From NCBI RefSeq assembly GCF_028657945.1, contig NZ_CP059693.1, forward strand, positions 1,054,001 to 1,118,000: DNA of 64,000 bases, written 5' to 3'. This document shows, in pieces, positions 30,631 through 38,402 of the stretch. How positions within the stretch are numbered: the first letter of the stretch is position 1; every line of letters begins with the position of its first letter. The DNA comes from Thalassomonas haliotis (GTDB lineage: Bacteria; Pseudomonadota; Gammaproteobacteria; Enterobacterales; Alteromonadaceae). The notes under the pieces are model-generated. The model saw only the letters and a list, made by a program, of their open reading frames with translations. It ran no database searches and had not been told where the DNA came from. Position numbers and translations under genes: made by a program.

Positions 30631-31590
30631 ATGGAATTATTATTTTTAGGTACATCCTCCGGCACCCCCACTAAAAGCCGTAATGTCTCGGCAACGGCGA
30701 TCAAGGCGCCGAATGCCAAACACTGGTGCCTGGTTGATTGCGGCGAAGGCACCCAGCACCAGGTTTTAAGAACCAAGCTGTCCCTGAATAGCCTGCAGGC
30801 TATTTTTATCACCCATGTACACGGGGATCACTGCTACGGCTTGCCCGGTTTGCTGGCAAGCGCCGCTATGGCCGGGCGAAGTGAAAAGTTATATCTGGTA
30901 GGCCCGGCGGAGATCGAGGCGTTTGTTAAGGCCGTTTGCACCCTGACCGAGCTGTATCTGCCTTACGAGATTGTTTTTATCAATTCTGCCTGGCTTAATG
31001 ATTGCCAGCCCGAGCTGGAGCTAAGCGTGAATGCCGTTAAGCTGTCGCACCGGGTGCCGTCACATGCTTTTAGTTTTAGTTACCAAAATAGTGAACGTAA
31101 GCTCGATATTGATAAGTTAAAACGCGCCAATATCAAGCCGGGTCGCCATTGGGGAGAACTGCAAAGCGGCAGGGATATCAAACTCGGCGGTGAGCTGATT
31201 TTGGCTGACGAATACCTGTTGCCGAAAGCTAAAGCGCAGAAGATCATTATCTGCGGCGATAATGACAAACCCGAGTTATTGTCGGATGAAATCAAAAGCG
31301 CTAATGTTTTAGTGCATGAGGCAACCTACACCTATGATATCGCGCAGAAAGTCGGGGCCGGGCCAATGCACAGCAGCGCGAGAACTGTTGCTGAGTTTGC
31401 CGGTAAACACCAGGTTGAAAATCTGGTGTTAACGCATTTTAGTGCCCGCTATCAGCATGATACCAGCAGCAGTCCTTCGATTTTAGATGTTGAACAGGAA
31501 GCACGGGCATATTATGGCGGTAACCTTAGGCTTGCCAATGATTTTGACCATTACCGGCTGGATAAAAATGGCCTGCTGAGTAAGCTTTAG
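30631..31590 (+). CDS. rnz: Ribonuclease Z-like MBL-fold hydrolase
   Basis: 319 residues of the ElaC/RNase Z group, which cuts the 3' trailer from tRNA precursors and some other RNAs. Visible motifs: LFLGTSSGTPTKSRNVSA at the start, the metal site THVHGDHCYGLPGLL (HxHxDH), KLSHRVPSHAF, the Asp in ICGDNDKP, HEATYTYD and VLTHFSARY near the end. Length and order of motifs match bacterial RNase Z. The gene starts 27 bases after the phosphatase remnant, and may use a promoter within it. Confidence 0.92.
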   Translation: MELLFLGTSSGTPTKSRNVSATAIKAPNAKHWCLVDCGEGTQHQVLRTKLSLNSLQAIFITHVHGDHCYGLPGLLASAAMAGRSEKLYLVGPAEIEAFVKAVCTLTELYLPYEIVFINSAWLNDCQPELELSVNAVKLSHRVPSHAFSFSYQNSERKLDIDKLKRANIKPGRHWGELQSGRDIKLGGELILADEYLLPKAKAQKIIICGDNDKPELLSDEIKSANVLVHEATYTYDIAQKVGAGPMHSSARTVAEFAGKHQVENLVLTHFSARYQHDTSSSPSILDVEQEARAYYGGNLRLANDFDHYRLDKNGLLSKL

Positions 31591-31758
31591 CCCGTTAAGG
31601 CGATAAGGCCTTTCTCGGTTGTCATCGCTGAGCTGCGGCGGTGTTAATTTCTTGTAACAATGATATAGTCTTTTTCTGATAGTTTAATCATTGCCTTTGC
31701 TCAAAGAGATTTTTTTGGCAATGAGAATGATTCACCTGGGGATTTTTGGGGGGGACAG

Positions 31759-32112
31759 ATGTCAGTATCAGGTCGGTTGTTTCGGTGGCAGCGGGGCAGG
31801 CAAATGTCCGGTTATGATAAAATGTTGCTTTGCGGAGCATTATGGCCGCTGAAGTTTGATGTTTATTTGCTTAAATTTCCTTCGGGCAGTGAAATAGCGC
31901 CCCATAAAGATACGGTTGACTCGGGTAAGCATTACCGCTTGAATATCGTATTAAAGGCGGCAAAGCTTGGCGGGGAGTTTATTTGCCGTGACGCCATTTT
32001 TCAGTGTCAGCGTATTAAGTTTTTCCGTCCTGATATTGCAGAGCACCAGGTAAGCCAAGTGGTGGCCGGCAGCCGTTATTTGCTTAGTATCGGCTGGGTG
32101 AAAAGTGATTAA
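31759..32112 (+). CDS. 2OG-Fe(II) oxygenase-like protein
   Basis: 117 residues of a double-stranded beta-helix. The likely iron ligands are His and Asp in SEIAPHKDTVDSGKHYRLNIVL and the later His in FFRPDIAEHQVSQV; an Arg/Ser pair in GSRYLLSIGW may bind 2-oxoglutarate. Related proteins are short and often annotated as 2OG-Fe(II) oxygenases of unknown substrate. A G-rich stretch just before the ATG serves as ribosome site. A lone gene. Confidence 0.72.
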   Translation: MSVSGRLFRWQRGRQMSGYDKMLLCGALWPLKFDVYLLKFPSGSEIAPHKDTVDSGKHYRLNIVLKAAKLGGEFICRDAIFQCQRIKFFRPDIAEHQVSQVVAGSRYLLSIGWVKSD

Positions 32113-32272
32113 GGCCATAAGCTGGTGTTAAAAACGGTAAAAGTAGAATAGTAAAATTTGTTTGTAAGTTGTTGATTTTTAATCTTTGTCACCTAAATGT
32201 CAGGTGGCTGGCGTGTTCTTTTATGCCATCTTTGGCTGATAATTCACAACGAACAACAGAAAAGGATAATAC

Positions 32273-32764
32273 ATGATAGTTCGTAAATTAAGACTTCAAC
32301 GCGGCTGGTCTCAAGAGCAGTTGGCTCAGCTTAGTGGTTTAAGTACCAGAACCATTCAGCGGATAGAAAGAGGGCAAAGTGCCGGGCTGGAGTCGATGAA
32401 ATCCTTGGCTGCTGTTTTTGAAATTGAATTAACACAGTTACAGCAGGAGAAGCCCGTGGACAGCCAAACAGAAAATTCAGTACAAGTTTCAGCACAAGTT
32501 TCAACAGAAGAGCAAGCGGCGATTGAGTACGTAAGAGGTATCAAAGACTTTTACACCCACCTGAGTACTTATGTATTGGTGGTGTCTGCTTTGTTTGTTT
32601 TTAATTATCTGACCCACCCGGGTTATATATGGGCCTGGTGGACGGCTTTGGGCTGGGGCATAGGGGTTATTGCCCATGCCCTGACGGTTTTTGAAGTATT
32701 CAATCTTTTCGGCGTCGAGTGGGAAAAAAAGCAAATTGAAAAAAGGCTGGGCAGAAAATTATAA
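32273..32764 (+). CDS. HTH regulator fused to a 2TM domain
   Basis: 163 residues. The N-terminal XRE-type HTH (IVRKLRLQRGWSQEQLAQLSGLSTRTIQRIERGQSAGLESMKSLAAVF) is followed by a Gln/Val/Ser linker and a 2TM domain: FYTHLSTYVLVVSALFVFNYL, then WAWWTALGWGIGVIAHALTVF and a basic end (EWEKKQIEKRLGRKL). The combination XRE-HTH plus 2TM is known for membrane-tethered regulators of unknown signal. A lone gene ahead of the SMR exporter gene. Confidence 0.88.
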   Translation: MIVRKLRLQRGWSQEQLAQLSGLSTRTIQRIERGQSAGLESMKSLAAVFEIELTQLQQEKPVDSQTENSVQVSAQVSTEEQAAIEYVRGIKDFYTHLSTYVLVVSALFVFNYLTHPGYIWAWWTALGWGIGVIAHALTVFEVFNLFGVEWEKKQIEKRLGRKL

Positions 32765-32834
32765 TTCAAGGCCTCAGTCTGAGGTGCCGGATATGAGTGG
32801 CTCACAAAGTTGTTAGATAAAATAAGGAGTTAAT

Positions 32835-33167
32835 GTGGCCTGGACAGTTTTAGTTATTGCCGGCATATTTGAAATTATGTGGGCGGTGGGCCTTAAACAC
32901 ACGGCAGGTTTTACCCGGCTTTGGCCTTCGGTTTTTACCCTTGGCGCCATGTGGGCCAGTTTTGCCTGCCTTTCATATGCTTTAAAAACCATTCCTATGG
33001 GCAATGCTTATGCCGTTTGGACCGGTATTGGCGCCGTAGGGGTGGCCATAGTCGGCATTGTCTGGTTTAACGAGCTGGCCGATATACGGCGTATCGCCTG
33101 CATTGGCCTGATTGTTTTGGGGATTATTGGTTTAAAATTGCTGGATTCGGGCACAGGTACGGCGTAG
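32835..33167 (+). CDS. SMR family exporter, Gdx/SugE type
   Basis: 110 residues with four membrane helices. The start GTG has AAGGAG five bases upstream. The N-terminus [30 protein letters not shown] carries the membrane Glu and the WAVGLK motif that marks the SugE/Gdx branch, exporters of guanidinium and some quaternary ammonium compounds by proton exchange. I looked for a guanidine riboswitch in the 70-base leader; only a small hairpin (CCTCA GTC TGAGG) is there, without the known loop signatures. Confidence 0.9.
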   Translation: MAWTVLVIAGIFEIMWAVGLKHTAGFTRLWPSVFTLGAMWASFACLSYALKTIPMGNAYAVWTGIGAVGVAIVGIVWFNELADIRRIACIGLIVLGIIGLKLLDSGTGTA

Positions 33168-33246
33168 TTTGTTTTAACCCCTGTTTCGTTGTCTCGGTTA
33201 GGGGCGACATCATTTCTCTAATCCCTTGGCCGTGTCAGGAGTAAAA

Positions 33247-33768
33247 ATGACAAACAGAGTGCTTGAAGTGGTCGCTTATGATCCGGCCTGGGCCAGGTTG
33301 TTTGCCGATGAGCAAATGTTGCTGGCACAGTCTTTGACCAATGTTGCCTTAAATATTCATCATATCGGCAGTACCTCAGTGGTGGGGCTGGCGGCTAAAC
33401 CTGTGATTGATATCTTGATGGAAGTTACAGACCTTGAGGCATTAGACGGTAAAAGTCGGCTGATGGAAGCCCTGGGTTATGAAGTAAAGGGAGAGAATGG
33501 CATAGCGCGCAGGCGTTATTTTCAAAAAGGCGGCAATGCCAGGAGCCATCACCTGCATGCATTTAAAAAAGGGGATGAAGCCCTGAGCCGGCACCTGGCT
33601 TTTCGGGATTACCTGGTAGCCCATCCGAATATCGCACAACAATACGGCGCGCTTAAGCTGGGGCTGATACTGGCGGGCCATAACAGCAGCGAGCCTTATA
33701 TGCAGGGGAAAAATGATTTTATCCGGCATCATGAGAAGCTGGCGTTAAGCTGGCATGCCAGCCGATAA
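33247..33768 (+). CDS. GrpB family protein (UPF0157)
   Basis: About 173 residues of a nucleotidyltransferase-like fold. Recognised by YDPAWARLFADEQ, IHHIGSTSVVGLAAKPVIDILMEV and RSHHLHAF, the usual GrpB motifs. The ATG at 33247 has AGGAG six bases upstream, which decides against an earlier TTG. Function of the family is not settled. A lone gene. Confidence 0.88.
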   Translation: MTNRVLEVVAYDPAWARLFADEQMLLAQSLTNVALNIHHIGSTSVVGLAAKPVIDILMEVTDLEALDGKSRLMEALGYEVKGENGIARRRYFQKGGNARSHHLHAFKKGDEALSRHLAFRDYLVAHPNIAQQYGALKLGLILAGHNSSEPYMQGKNDFIRHHEKLALSWHASR

Positions 33769-33900
33769 CTTTGTCGTTTACCGGCATTGGCGGCGATAGC
33801 GCGGGCGGCAGGTTGGCCATTATTTTCAGGGGGCAGCTTTGCAGTGTTTTATCAGCAAATAACTATCAGTAAATAACTATAAGTAGATAAGGATATAGTT

Positions 33901-34359
33901 TTGAAAACTCAGTATATCGAAGGCTTTGCACTGGCAGGTTTTGCCACCCGGACAAAAAATACCGATGAAATGGACCCGGCAAAGGCGAAAATCGGCAATC
34001 TCTGGCAGCAGTTTTACGGTGGCGCGGGGGCTGCTTTGTTGCCTGAGTCGAAAGTTTATGGCGTTTACAGCAATTATGAGTCGGATGCCTCCGGTGAATT
34101 TGATGTCACTGCCGCCGCCGATACTTTAGCCGGGCAAGGATTACCGGGGACTGAGGCTGTGCGGATAAAAGCGGGCAATTACCTGGTATTTTCCGGTGAA
34201 GGGGAAATGCCGGATGTGGTCATTGCCTTGTGGGGGCAGATCTGGCAGTACTTTAACGAAAGTGATTGCCCGCATCAAAGAGCCTACCAGAGTGACTTTG
34301 AATATTATAAGAGTGAATCGCAGGTGGAAATTTATATCGGAATTAGCGAGCTCTCTTAG
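33901..34359 (+). CDS. GyrI-like effector-binding domain protein
   Basis: 152 residues starting with TTG; AAGGA lies seven bases before it. It consists of a single GyrI-like/SOUL-type small-molecule binding domain: FALAGFATRTKNTDEM, VYGVYSNYESDASGEFDVTAA and the terminal FEYYKSESQVEIYIGI. Stand-alone domains of this type bind ligands or act on them by hydrolysis; the ligand is unknown. Confidence 0.82.
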   Translation: MKTQYIEGFALAGFATRTKNTDEMDPAKAKIGNLWQQFYGGAGAALLPESKVYGVYSNYESDASGEFDVTAAADTLAGQGLPGTEAVRIKAGNYLVFSGEGEMPDVVIALWGQIWQYFNESDCPHQRAYQSDFEYYKSESQVEIYIGISELS

Positions 34360-34496
34360 CTGGTTGTTTTAGTAAGTTGAGGTGTCAGTGAGTTAGGGGA
34401 TTAGCAGGTTAAAGCAAGTCTAATTAAAATTGACCGTTTTTACTTTTTTATTCGTGACTCAGGAGTTTCAGGCCTTGAAGTGAAAGTTATTATTTA

Positions 34497-34877
34497 TTGG
34501 CTTGTTTTTCTGTTTTATCCGTCAAAGCACAAGCTGTTGATGAGCAGCAGCCGGCAGCAAGCACAAAATTTGCTATGCAAGCGGTTTTGGTTGCCCAAGC
34601 GGGCAAAGGGGATGGGCTGGCGGAAATTATGTTGCCGGCATCGGCGTTGGTATCGAAAATGGAAGACTGTCATTTATATTTGCGACAACAGTCTTTAACC
34701 GATAACGGCAAAGTAGTTATGAGCGAACTCTGGGACGATAAAACGGCCCATAAAACCTTGTTAAAAAATGCTAAGGTCCGGAGATTCATTACGCGGGCCA
34801 AAGCCATGATTGTTGCGATGGAGCATAACCCGGCAAAATACCTGGGGGATATGCTCTTTAGCGCCCGGGGTTATTAA
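34497..34877 (+). CDS. Secreted antibiotic biosynthesis monooxygenase (ABM) domain protein, start unclear
   Basis: About 126 residues. After a signal-peptide-like start (ACFSVLSVKAQA) comes an ABM dimeric alpha/beta-barrel domain: FAMQAVLVAQAGKGDGLAEIMLP, DCHLYLRQQSLTD, VVMSELWDDKTAHKTLL. The only start in frame is TTG at 34497 without a good ribosome site; in another frame, GTG at 34480 opens KVIIYW, which would complete a normal signal peptide if one base were changed in the run of A/T at 34485-34498. The gene may therefore carry a frameshift. Confidence 0.62.
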   Translation: MACFSVLSVKAQAVDEQQPAASTKFAMQAVLVAQAGKGDGLAEIMLPASALVSKMEDCHLYLRQQSLTDNGKVVMSELWDDKTAHKTLLKNAKVRRFITRAKAMIVAMEHNPAKYLGDMLFSARGY

Positions 34878-34939
34878 ATCGATACTGTCAGTTACCTGTC
34901 CTGTGCATTCACCCTTGCACAGGACATGATGAAGGAGTA

Positions 34940-35575
34940 CTAATAGGCAATACCGATACGGGTATTGTGGTGCTCTGCTTTTTCTGCCTGGTCCAGTAAG
35001 GCTGCGGCATAATCCTGTACCGAAATTTTGCTCTTGCCTTCACTGTCTGTTTGCAGCTGATCGCCGCCGAGTCGGTAGTTTCCGCTGCGCTCGCCCGGGA
35101 AGATTTCTGCGGCCGGGCTGACAAACAGCCAGTTAAGGGGGCTGTCGCTTTGGCGAAAAACTTCTAACGCCTGTCCTTGAGCCAGGGCTTCGTCTTTATA
35201 TTCTGCGGGAAACTCAGGTATTGTGACCAGTTTAACGCCGGGAGCAACCTCCAGGCTGCCGGCGCCACCGACCCAGAGTAACCGCTTGATACCGGCTTGT
35301 GGTAATTCTGTTAATAACCGCCGGGCAGTATTGGCTACCATGTCGTGGTTGCCTTCTGCGCGTCCGCCGACAGCGGCGATAACCACATCGGCTCCGGCTA
35401 CGGCTTCATTAAGCCCGCTGGTAGCCAGTAAATCTAAGCAGCGGGTTTCTACGCCTGTTTGTTTTATGTTGGTCGCGTCGCGGCTGACAGCGATCACTTG
35501 GTGTTGGCGGTTAAGGGCTTCGCTCATGATGGTTGAACCGATCCAGCCGCTAGCGCCTAAAATTGCAATTTTCAT
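34940..35575 (-). CDS. NAD(P)-binding protein, atypical SDR (YwnB-like)
   Basis: 211 residues of a Rossmann fold. The nucleotide site is IAILGASGWIGSTIMSEAL at the N-terminus, followed by ADVVIAAVGG and LLWVGGAGSLEV. The family contains NAD(P)H-dependent reductases of unknown substrate, often next to a LysR regulator, as here (168 bases, divergent). The 5' region contains an exact 10-base tandem copy (TTTAACTTGG at 35595 and 35605). Confidence 0.87.
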   Translation of the reverse strand: MKIAILGASGWIGSTIMSEALNRQHQVIAVSRDATNIKQTGVETRCLDLLATSGLNEAVAGADVVIAAVGGRAEGNHDMVANTARRLLTELPQAGIKRLLWVGGAGSLEVAPGVKLVTIPEFPAEYKDEALAQGQALEVFRQSDSPLNWLFVSPAAEIFPGERSGNYRLGGDQLQTDSEGKSKISVQDYAAALLDQAEKAEHHNTRIGIAY

Positions 35576-35743
35576 TATCTACTCCAGTGGTTTGTTTAAC
35601 TTGGTTTAACTTGGTTTGTTTTAGCCCAGCTGTTCCGGCCCGGCGTTGATGGCGTTATTATCTTCTGGTTTTTTCTTGTAATAAATATTGAAAAATGAGC
35701 ATAATTGTTTCGTAATTTGAAATAATATTTAAAGGAAGCTGAG

Positions 35744-36640
35744 ATGGATAAAGTTGCAGCCTTAACCAGCTTTGTCGAAGTGGCGAATACCGGCAGCTTT
35801 ACCCGGGCGGCGGAGCAACTGGAGTTGAGCCGGGTAAAAGTAACCCGTCATGTGCAGGAGCTGGAGAGCTGGCTTAATATCCGTTTATTTCACCGAACTA
35901 CACGTAAGGTTACCCTGACGGCGCCGGGCCAGGATATGATGCTGCATTGCCAGCGCATTTTGAATGAGGTGGCGGGGCTGGAAAGTCTGGCGCGCAGCCA
36001 TGATGAAGAACTGATCGGGGAAATTCGTATTGCCACCCCGATAGGCTTTGGCCAAAACCTTTTGTATGAGCAGGTGGAAAGCTTCACCGCCCGTCATCCC
36101 AAGGTAGTGATCCAGTTGATGATGTCAGATCGCAATGCCCAATTGGTGGATGAGCGTATTGATGTTGCGCTGCGTTTTAGCGAACAGGTGGATGAGGGCC
36201 TTATTGCCCGGCGCCTGATGGCGATTGAAAGTGCTGTCTGTTGCTCTGCTCAATATGTGCTTGAACACGGGCAGGTAAGTACTCCCGAGCAGCTGACTCA
36301 GCATAATTGCCTGATCCATATCAGTCAGCGCCGCTGGTCTTTTCTTGCCGGGCAGCAACTGACCCGGGTGCCGGTGAGCGGCAGTCTTTGCGCCAATGAT
36401 CTCGGCGTGCTGGTGCGGGCGGCGCTTAACGGTGCCGGTATAGTGTACTTGCCCTGTGATTTGGCCAACCCTTATTTGAAAAGCGGGCAATTGATCCAGC
36501 TACTGCCGGATGTGCCTTTACCTGTAATGTCCCTGTGGGCGGTATATCTGTCACGCAGTTACCAGCGGCCGGTGGTGCGGGCCTTTATTGATTTTCTGTT
36601 GGGTCAATGGCAGCAAGACTTAGGGGTCTTTAAAAATTAA
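35744..36640 (+). CDS. LysR family transcriptional regulator
   Basis: 298 residues: winged HTH (LTSFVEVANTGSFTRAAEQLELSRVKVTRHVQELESWLNIRLFHRTTRKV) and a LysR substrate-binding domain of the CrgA/DmlR-like group (LIGEIRIATPIGFGQNLL, RIDVALRFSEQVDEGLIARRL). AAGGAAG precedes the ATG. It is divergent from the SDR-type reductase gene, the likely target. Confidence 0.93.
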   Translation: MDKVAALTSFVEVANTGSFTRAAEQLELSRVKVTRHVQELESWLNIRLFHRTTRKVTLTAPGQDMMLHCQRILNEVAGLESLARSHDEELIGEIRIATPIGFGQNLLYEQVESFTARHPKVVIQLMMSDRNAQLVDERIDVALRFSEQVDEGLIARRLMAIESAVCCSAQYVLEHGQVSTPEQLTQHNCLIHISQRRWSFLAGQQLTRVPVSGSLCANDLGVLVRAALNGAGIVYLPCDLANPYLKSGQLIQLLPDVPLPVMSLWAVYLSRSYQRPVVRAFIDFLLGQWQQDLGVFKN

Positions 36641-36725
36641 AGTGGGGTTTTTATTCTCAGCTTTTCCAGGAAAAAAACGGGGCAGCCCAGGGCCGACCCG
36701 TCTGGTTTAGGTTAAGCCGTTAGTG

Positions 36726-38213
36726 TTATTCGCTGCCTAAATAGGTTTGTTTGCAAAGGTGCCCCAAGACCACGTACGGGACACTGTTGCCGCCGACACC
36801 CAGGTCGGCATTGCCGGGCACTTCTATGCGCCAGCCGCCATAGTTGAACTCTGTCTGCCACCAGTTCTTGGTGCCGAACTTGTATTCGTAATGGGGCTGT
36901 GAGGTGGATGAGCCTGAGCAGGTGCCTAAAGTAACGTTGCCGGCCACCTGGCCGCTGCTGTCGGTGGTCAGGGTGTAATCCACATAATGGACGTAGCCGT
37001 CGGGATTGTCGGCGAAGCTTTTATCTACCCTGAGCTTAACCTGGGCTCCTTCAATCGGCTGGCCGCTGGAGTCTTTTATGGTTGCGCCCCAGGTCAGGTT
37101 TTTATAGGCCTGGGTGGTGAGATAAGTGCTGGTAGCACCGTATGTTACCCGGGTGACGTTCGATTCCCCGTCAACCGAATAGTCACTGAATATCGCCGGT
37201 TTAGAGCCGAAGGAAAGCTGGTAGTTATGGCTGGGGTCGACGCTAAGGGCAGGGTTTGGCGTAACCCGGACATTGACCACCTGGTTTGCCTGTAACCCGG
37301 ACAGGTTGTGGGTCAGGTTATTGCCCAGTACCTGCCAGCCGCCGTTGTATAGTTCCAGTATCCACTCGTTGTTGCCAAAGCTGTCGCCCAGGGAAATGCT
37401 GGTATCCTGGCCGCGCAGGGCGGTGAAATGGTAGTAGTCAACATCGGCTGTGCTGTCCATATTGCCTGAGATGTTGTTGAGCTTATCCCCCAGCGGCGTT
37501 GATAAGGCAAGGCTGTCGTTAAGTTCATAGCTGTCTGCCGACGTATTGGCGACCGCGGCAAAATTAAAGGCGCCGCCGTCGGCCGCCACTAGGTCGATAT
37601 ACCAGTAATAATGGCCGGGTTCGGTCAGGGCCAGCACCACTTCATCGGCATTGCCGGCATTGGCTGAGCTGCCGACGACCGTCAGGCTGTCGTCGGCTTC
37701 GTGGCGAAAGACCGTGAGATTGGCATTGGTCTGGGCGTTTTGTCCCACCACCAGTACCGTGGTTTTTGCTCGCTGGGTTATTTCAAAGTGATAACAGGAA
37801 GCGCTGCCGGCGGTTGAATTATTCAGGGTATATAAAGTATCGATATTGAGGGTCGGGCATACCGGGGTAATGGCGGCAGTTTCAGCGCTCAGGCTTACCC
37901 GCTGTTGTGACGTTTTCAGCGGTACTTTAACACTTGGTTGCTGGAGGTTCTTGACGGCTGCGGGCACCAGGGGCTGAGAGTCAAGTATCAAGTAATGGCT
38001 GTCGTCTAATGCCGCTACTTTTTCGGTTTGAGTGAAAGTCCCTGGCGCGCTTACTTGTTCTGCCGAGCGTTGTGCTACCATCGCCGCCGCTTGTTCTGAG
38101 GCATCAACAGCGCCACCTTGCTTTAAATGAAGTTCATTGGCATAGCTGAAGGCACTTGCGCCACAGGAGAGCGCCAGTAGAGATATTTTAAAAAAGCTTG
38201 GGGTATTAATCAT
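36726..38213 (-). CDS. Secreted protein with PPC and Ig-like domains
   Basis: About 495 residues from the ATG at 38213, chosen for AAGGA eight bases upstream. A signal peptide (FFKISLLALSCGASAFSYA) is followed by a Gln/Ala-rich part, one or two PPC-type beta-sandwiches (DSYELNDSLALSTPLGDKLNNISGNMDSTADVDYYHFTA) and an Ig-like domain (LTWGATIKDSSGQPIEGAQVKLRV). No protease or other enzyme domain is visible, although PPC domains usually accompany one. It may be an accessory or adhesive protein, or a partner of a secreted hydrolase. Downstream of the endonuclease gene, but separated by its terminator. Confidence 0.75.
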   Translation of the reverse strand: MINTPSFFKISLLALSCGASAFSYANELHLKQGGAVDASEQAAAMVAQRSAEQVSAPGTFTQTEKVAALDDSHYLILDSQPLVPAAVKNLQQPSVKVPLKTSQQRVSLSAETAAITPVCPTLNIDTLYTLNNSTAGSASCYHFEITQRAKTTVLVVGQNAQTNANLTVFRHEADDSLTVVGSSANAGNADEVVLALTEPGHYYWYIDLVAADGGAFNFAAVANTSADSYELNDSLALSTPLGDKLNNISGNMDSTADVDYYHFTALRGQDTSISLGDSFGNNEWILELYNGGWQVLGNNLTHNLSGLQANQVVNVRVTPNPALSVDPSHNYQLSFGSKPAIFSDYSVDGESNVTRVTYGATSTYLTTQAYKNLTWGATIKDSSGQPIEGAQVKLRVDKSFADNPDGYVHYVDYTLTTDSSGQVAGNVTLGTCSGSSTSQPHYEYKFGTKNWWQTEFNYGGWRIEVPGNADLGVGGNSVPYVVLGHLCKQTYLGSE

Positions 38214-38330
38214 ATCAATAATCCTTATTAAATGATGAGCCGCGGGAATGGAAGTTTGCGGCTTGAAAAGATTAATGAAATTTCCCGGGTAAGTACATAA
38301 AAACAACAGTTTAACTGTTTCAGATCAAAA

Positions 38331-38359
38331 AAAAGCCCCTGGTAATACCAGAGGCTTTT
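38331..38359 (-). terminator. Terminator of the endonuclease gene
   Basis: AAAAGCC-C-CTGG and CCAG-A-GGCTTTT form a 12-bp stem with one mismatch and a 5-base loop; T-runs border both sides, so it can act in both directions. It is 44 bases after the stop codon. Confidence 0.75.
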
Positions 38360-38402
38360 GATTGGACATCCTTAAAGCGCCTTATAGTGGCTTAGTGCTC
38401 CA

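Noticed and set aside
32765-32834. Guanidine riboswitch ahead of the SMR exporter
   Set aside because: The 70-base leader has only one small hairpin and none of the known guanidine riboswitch loop signatures.
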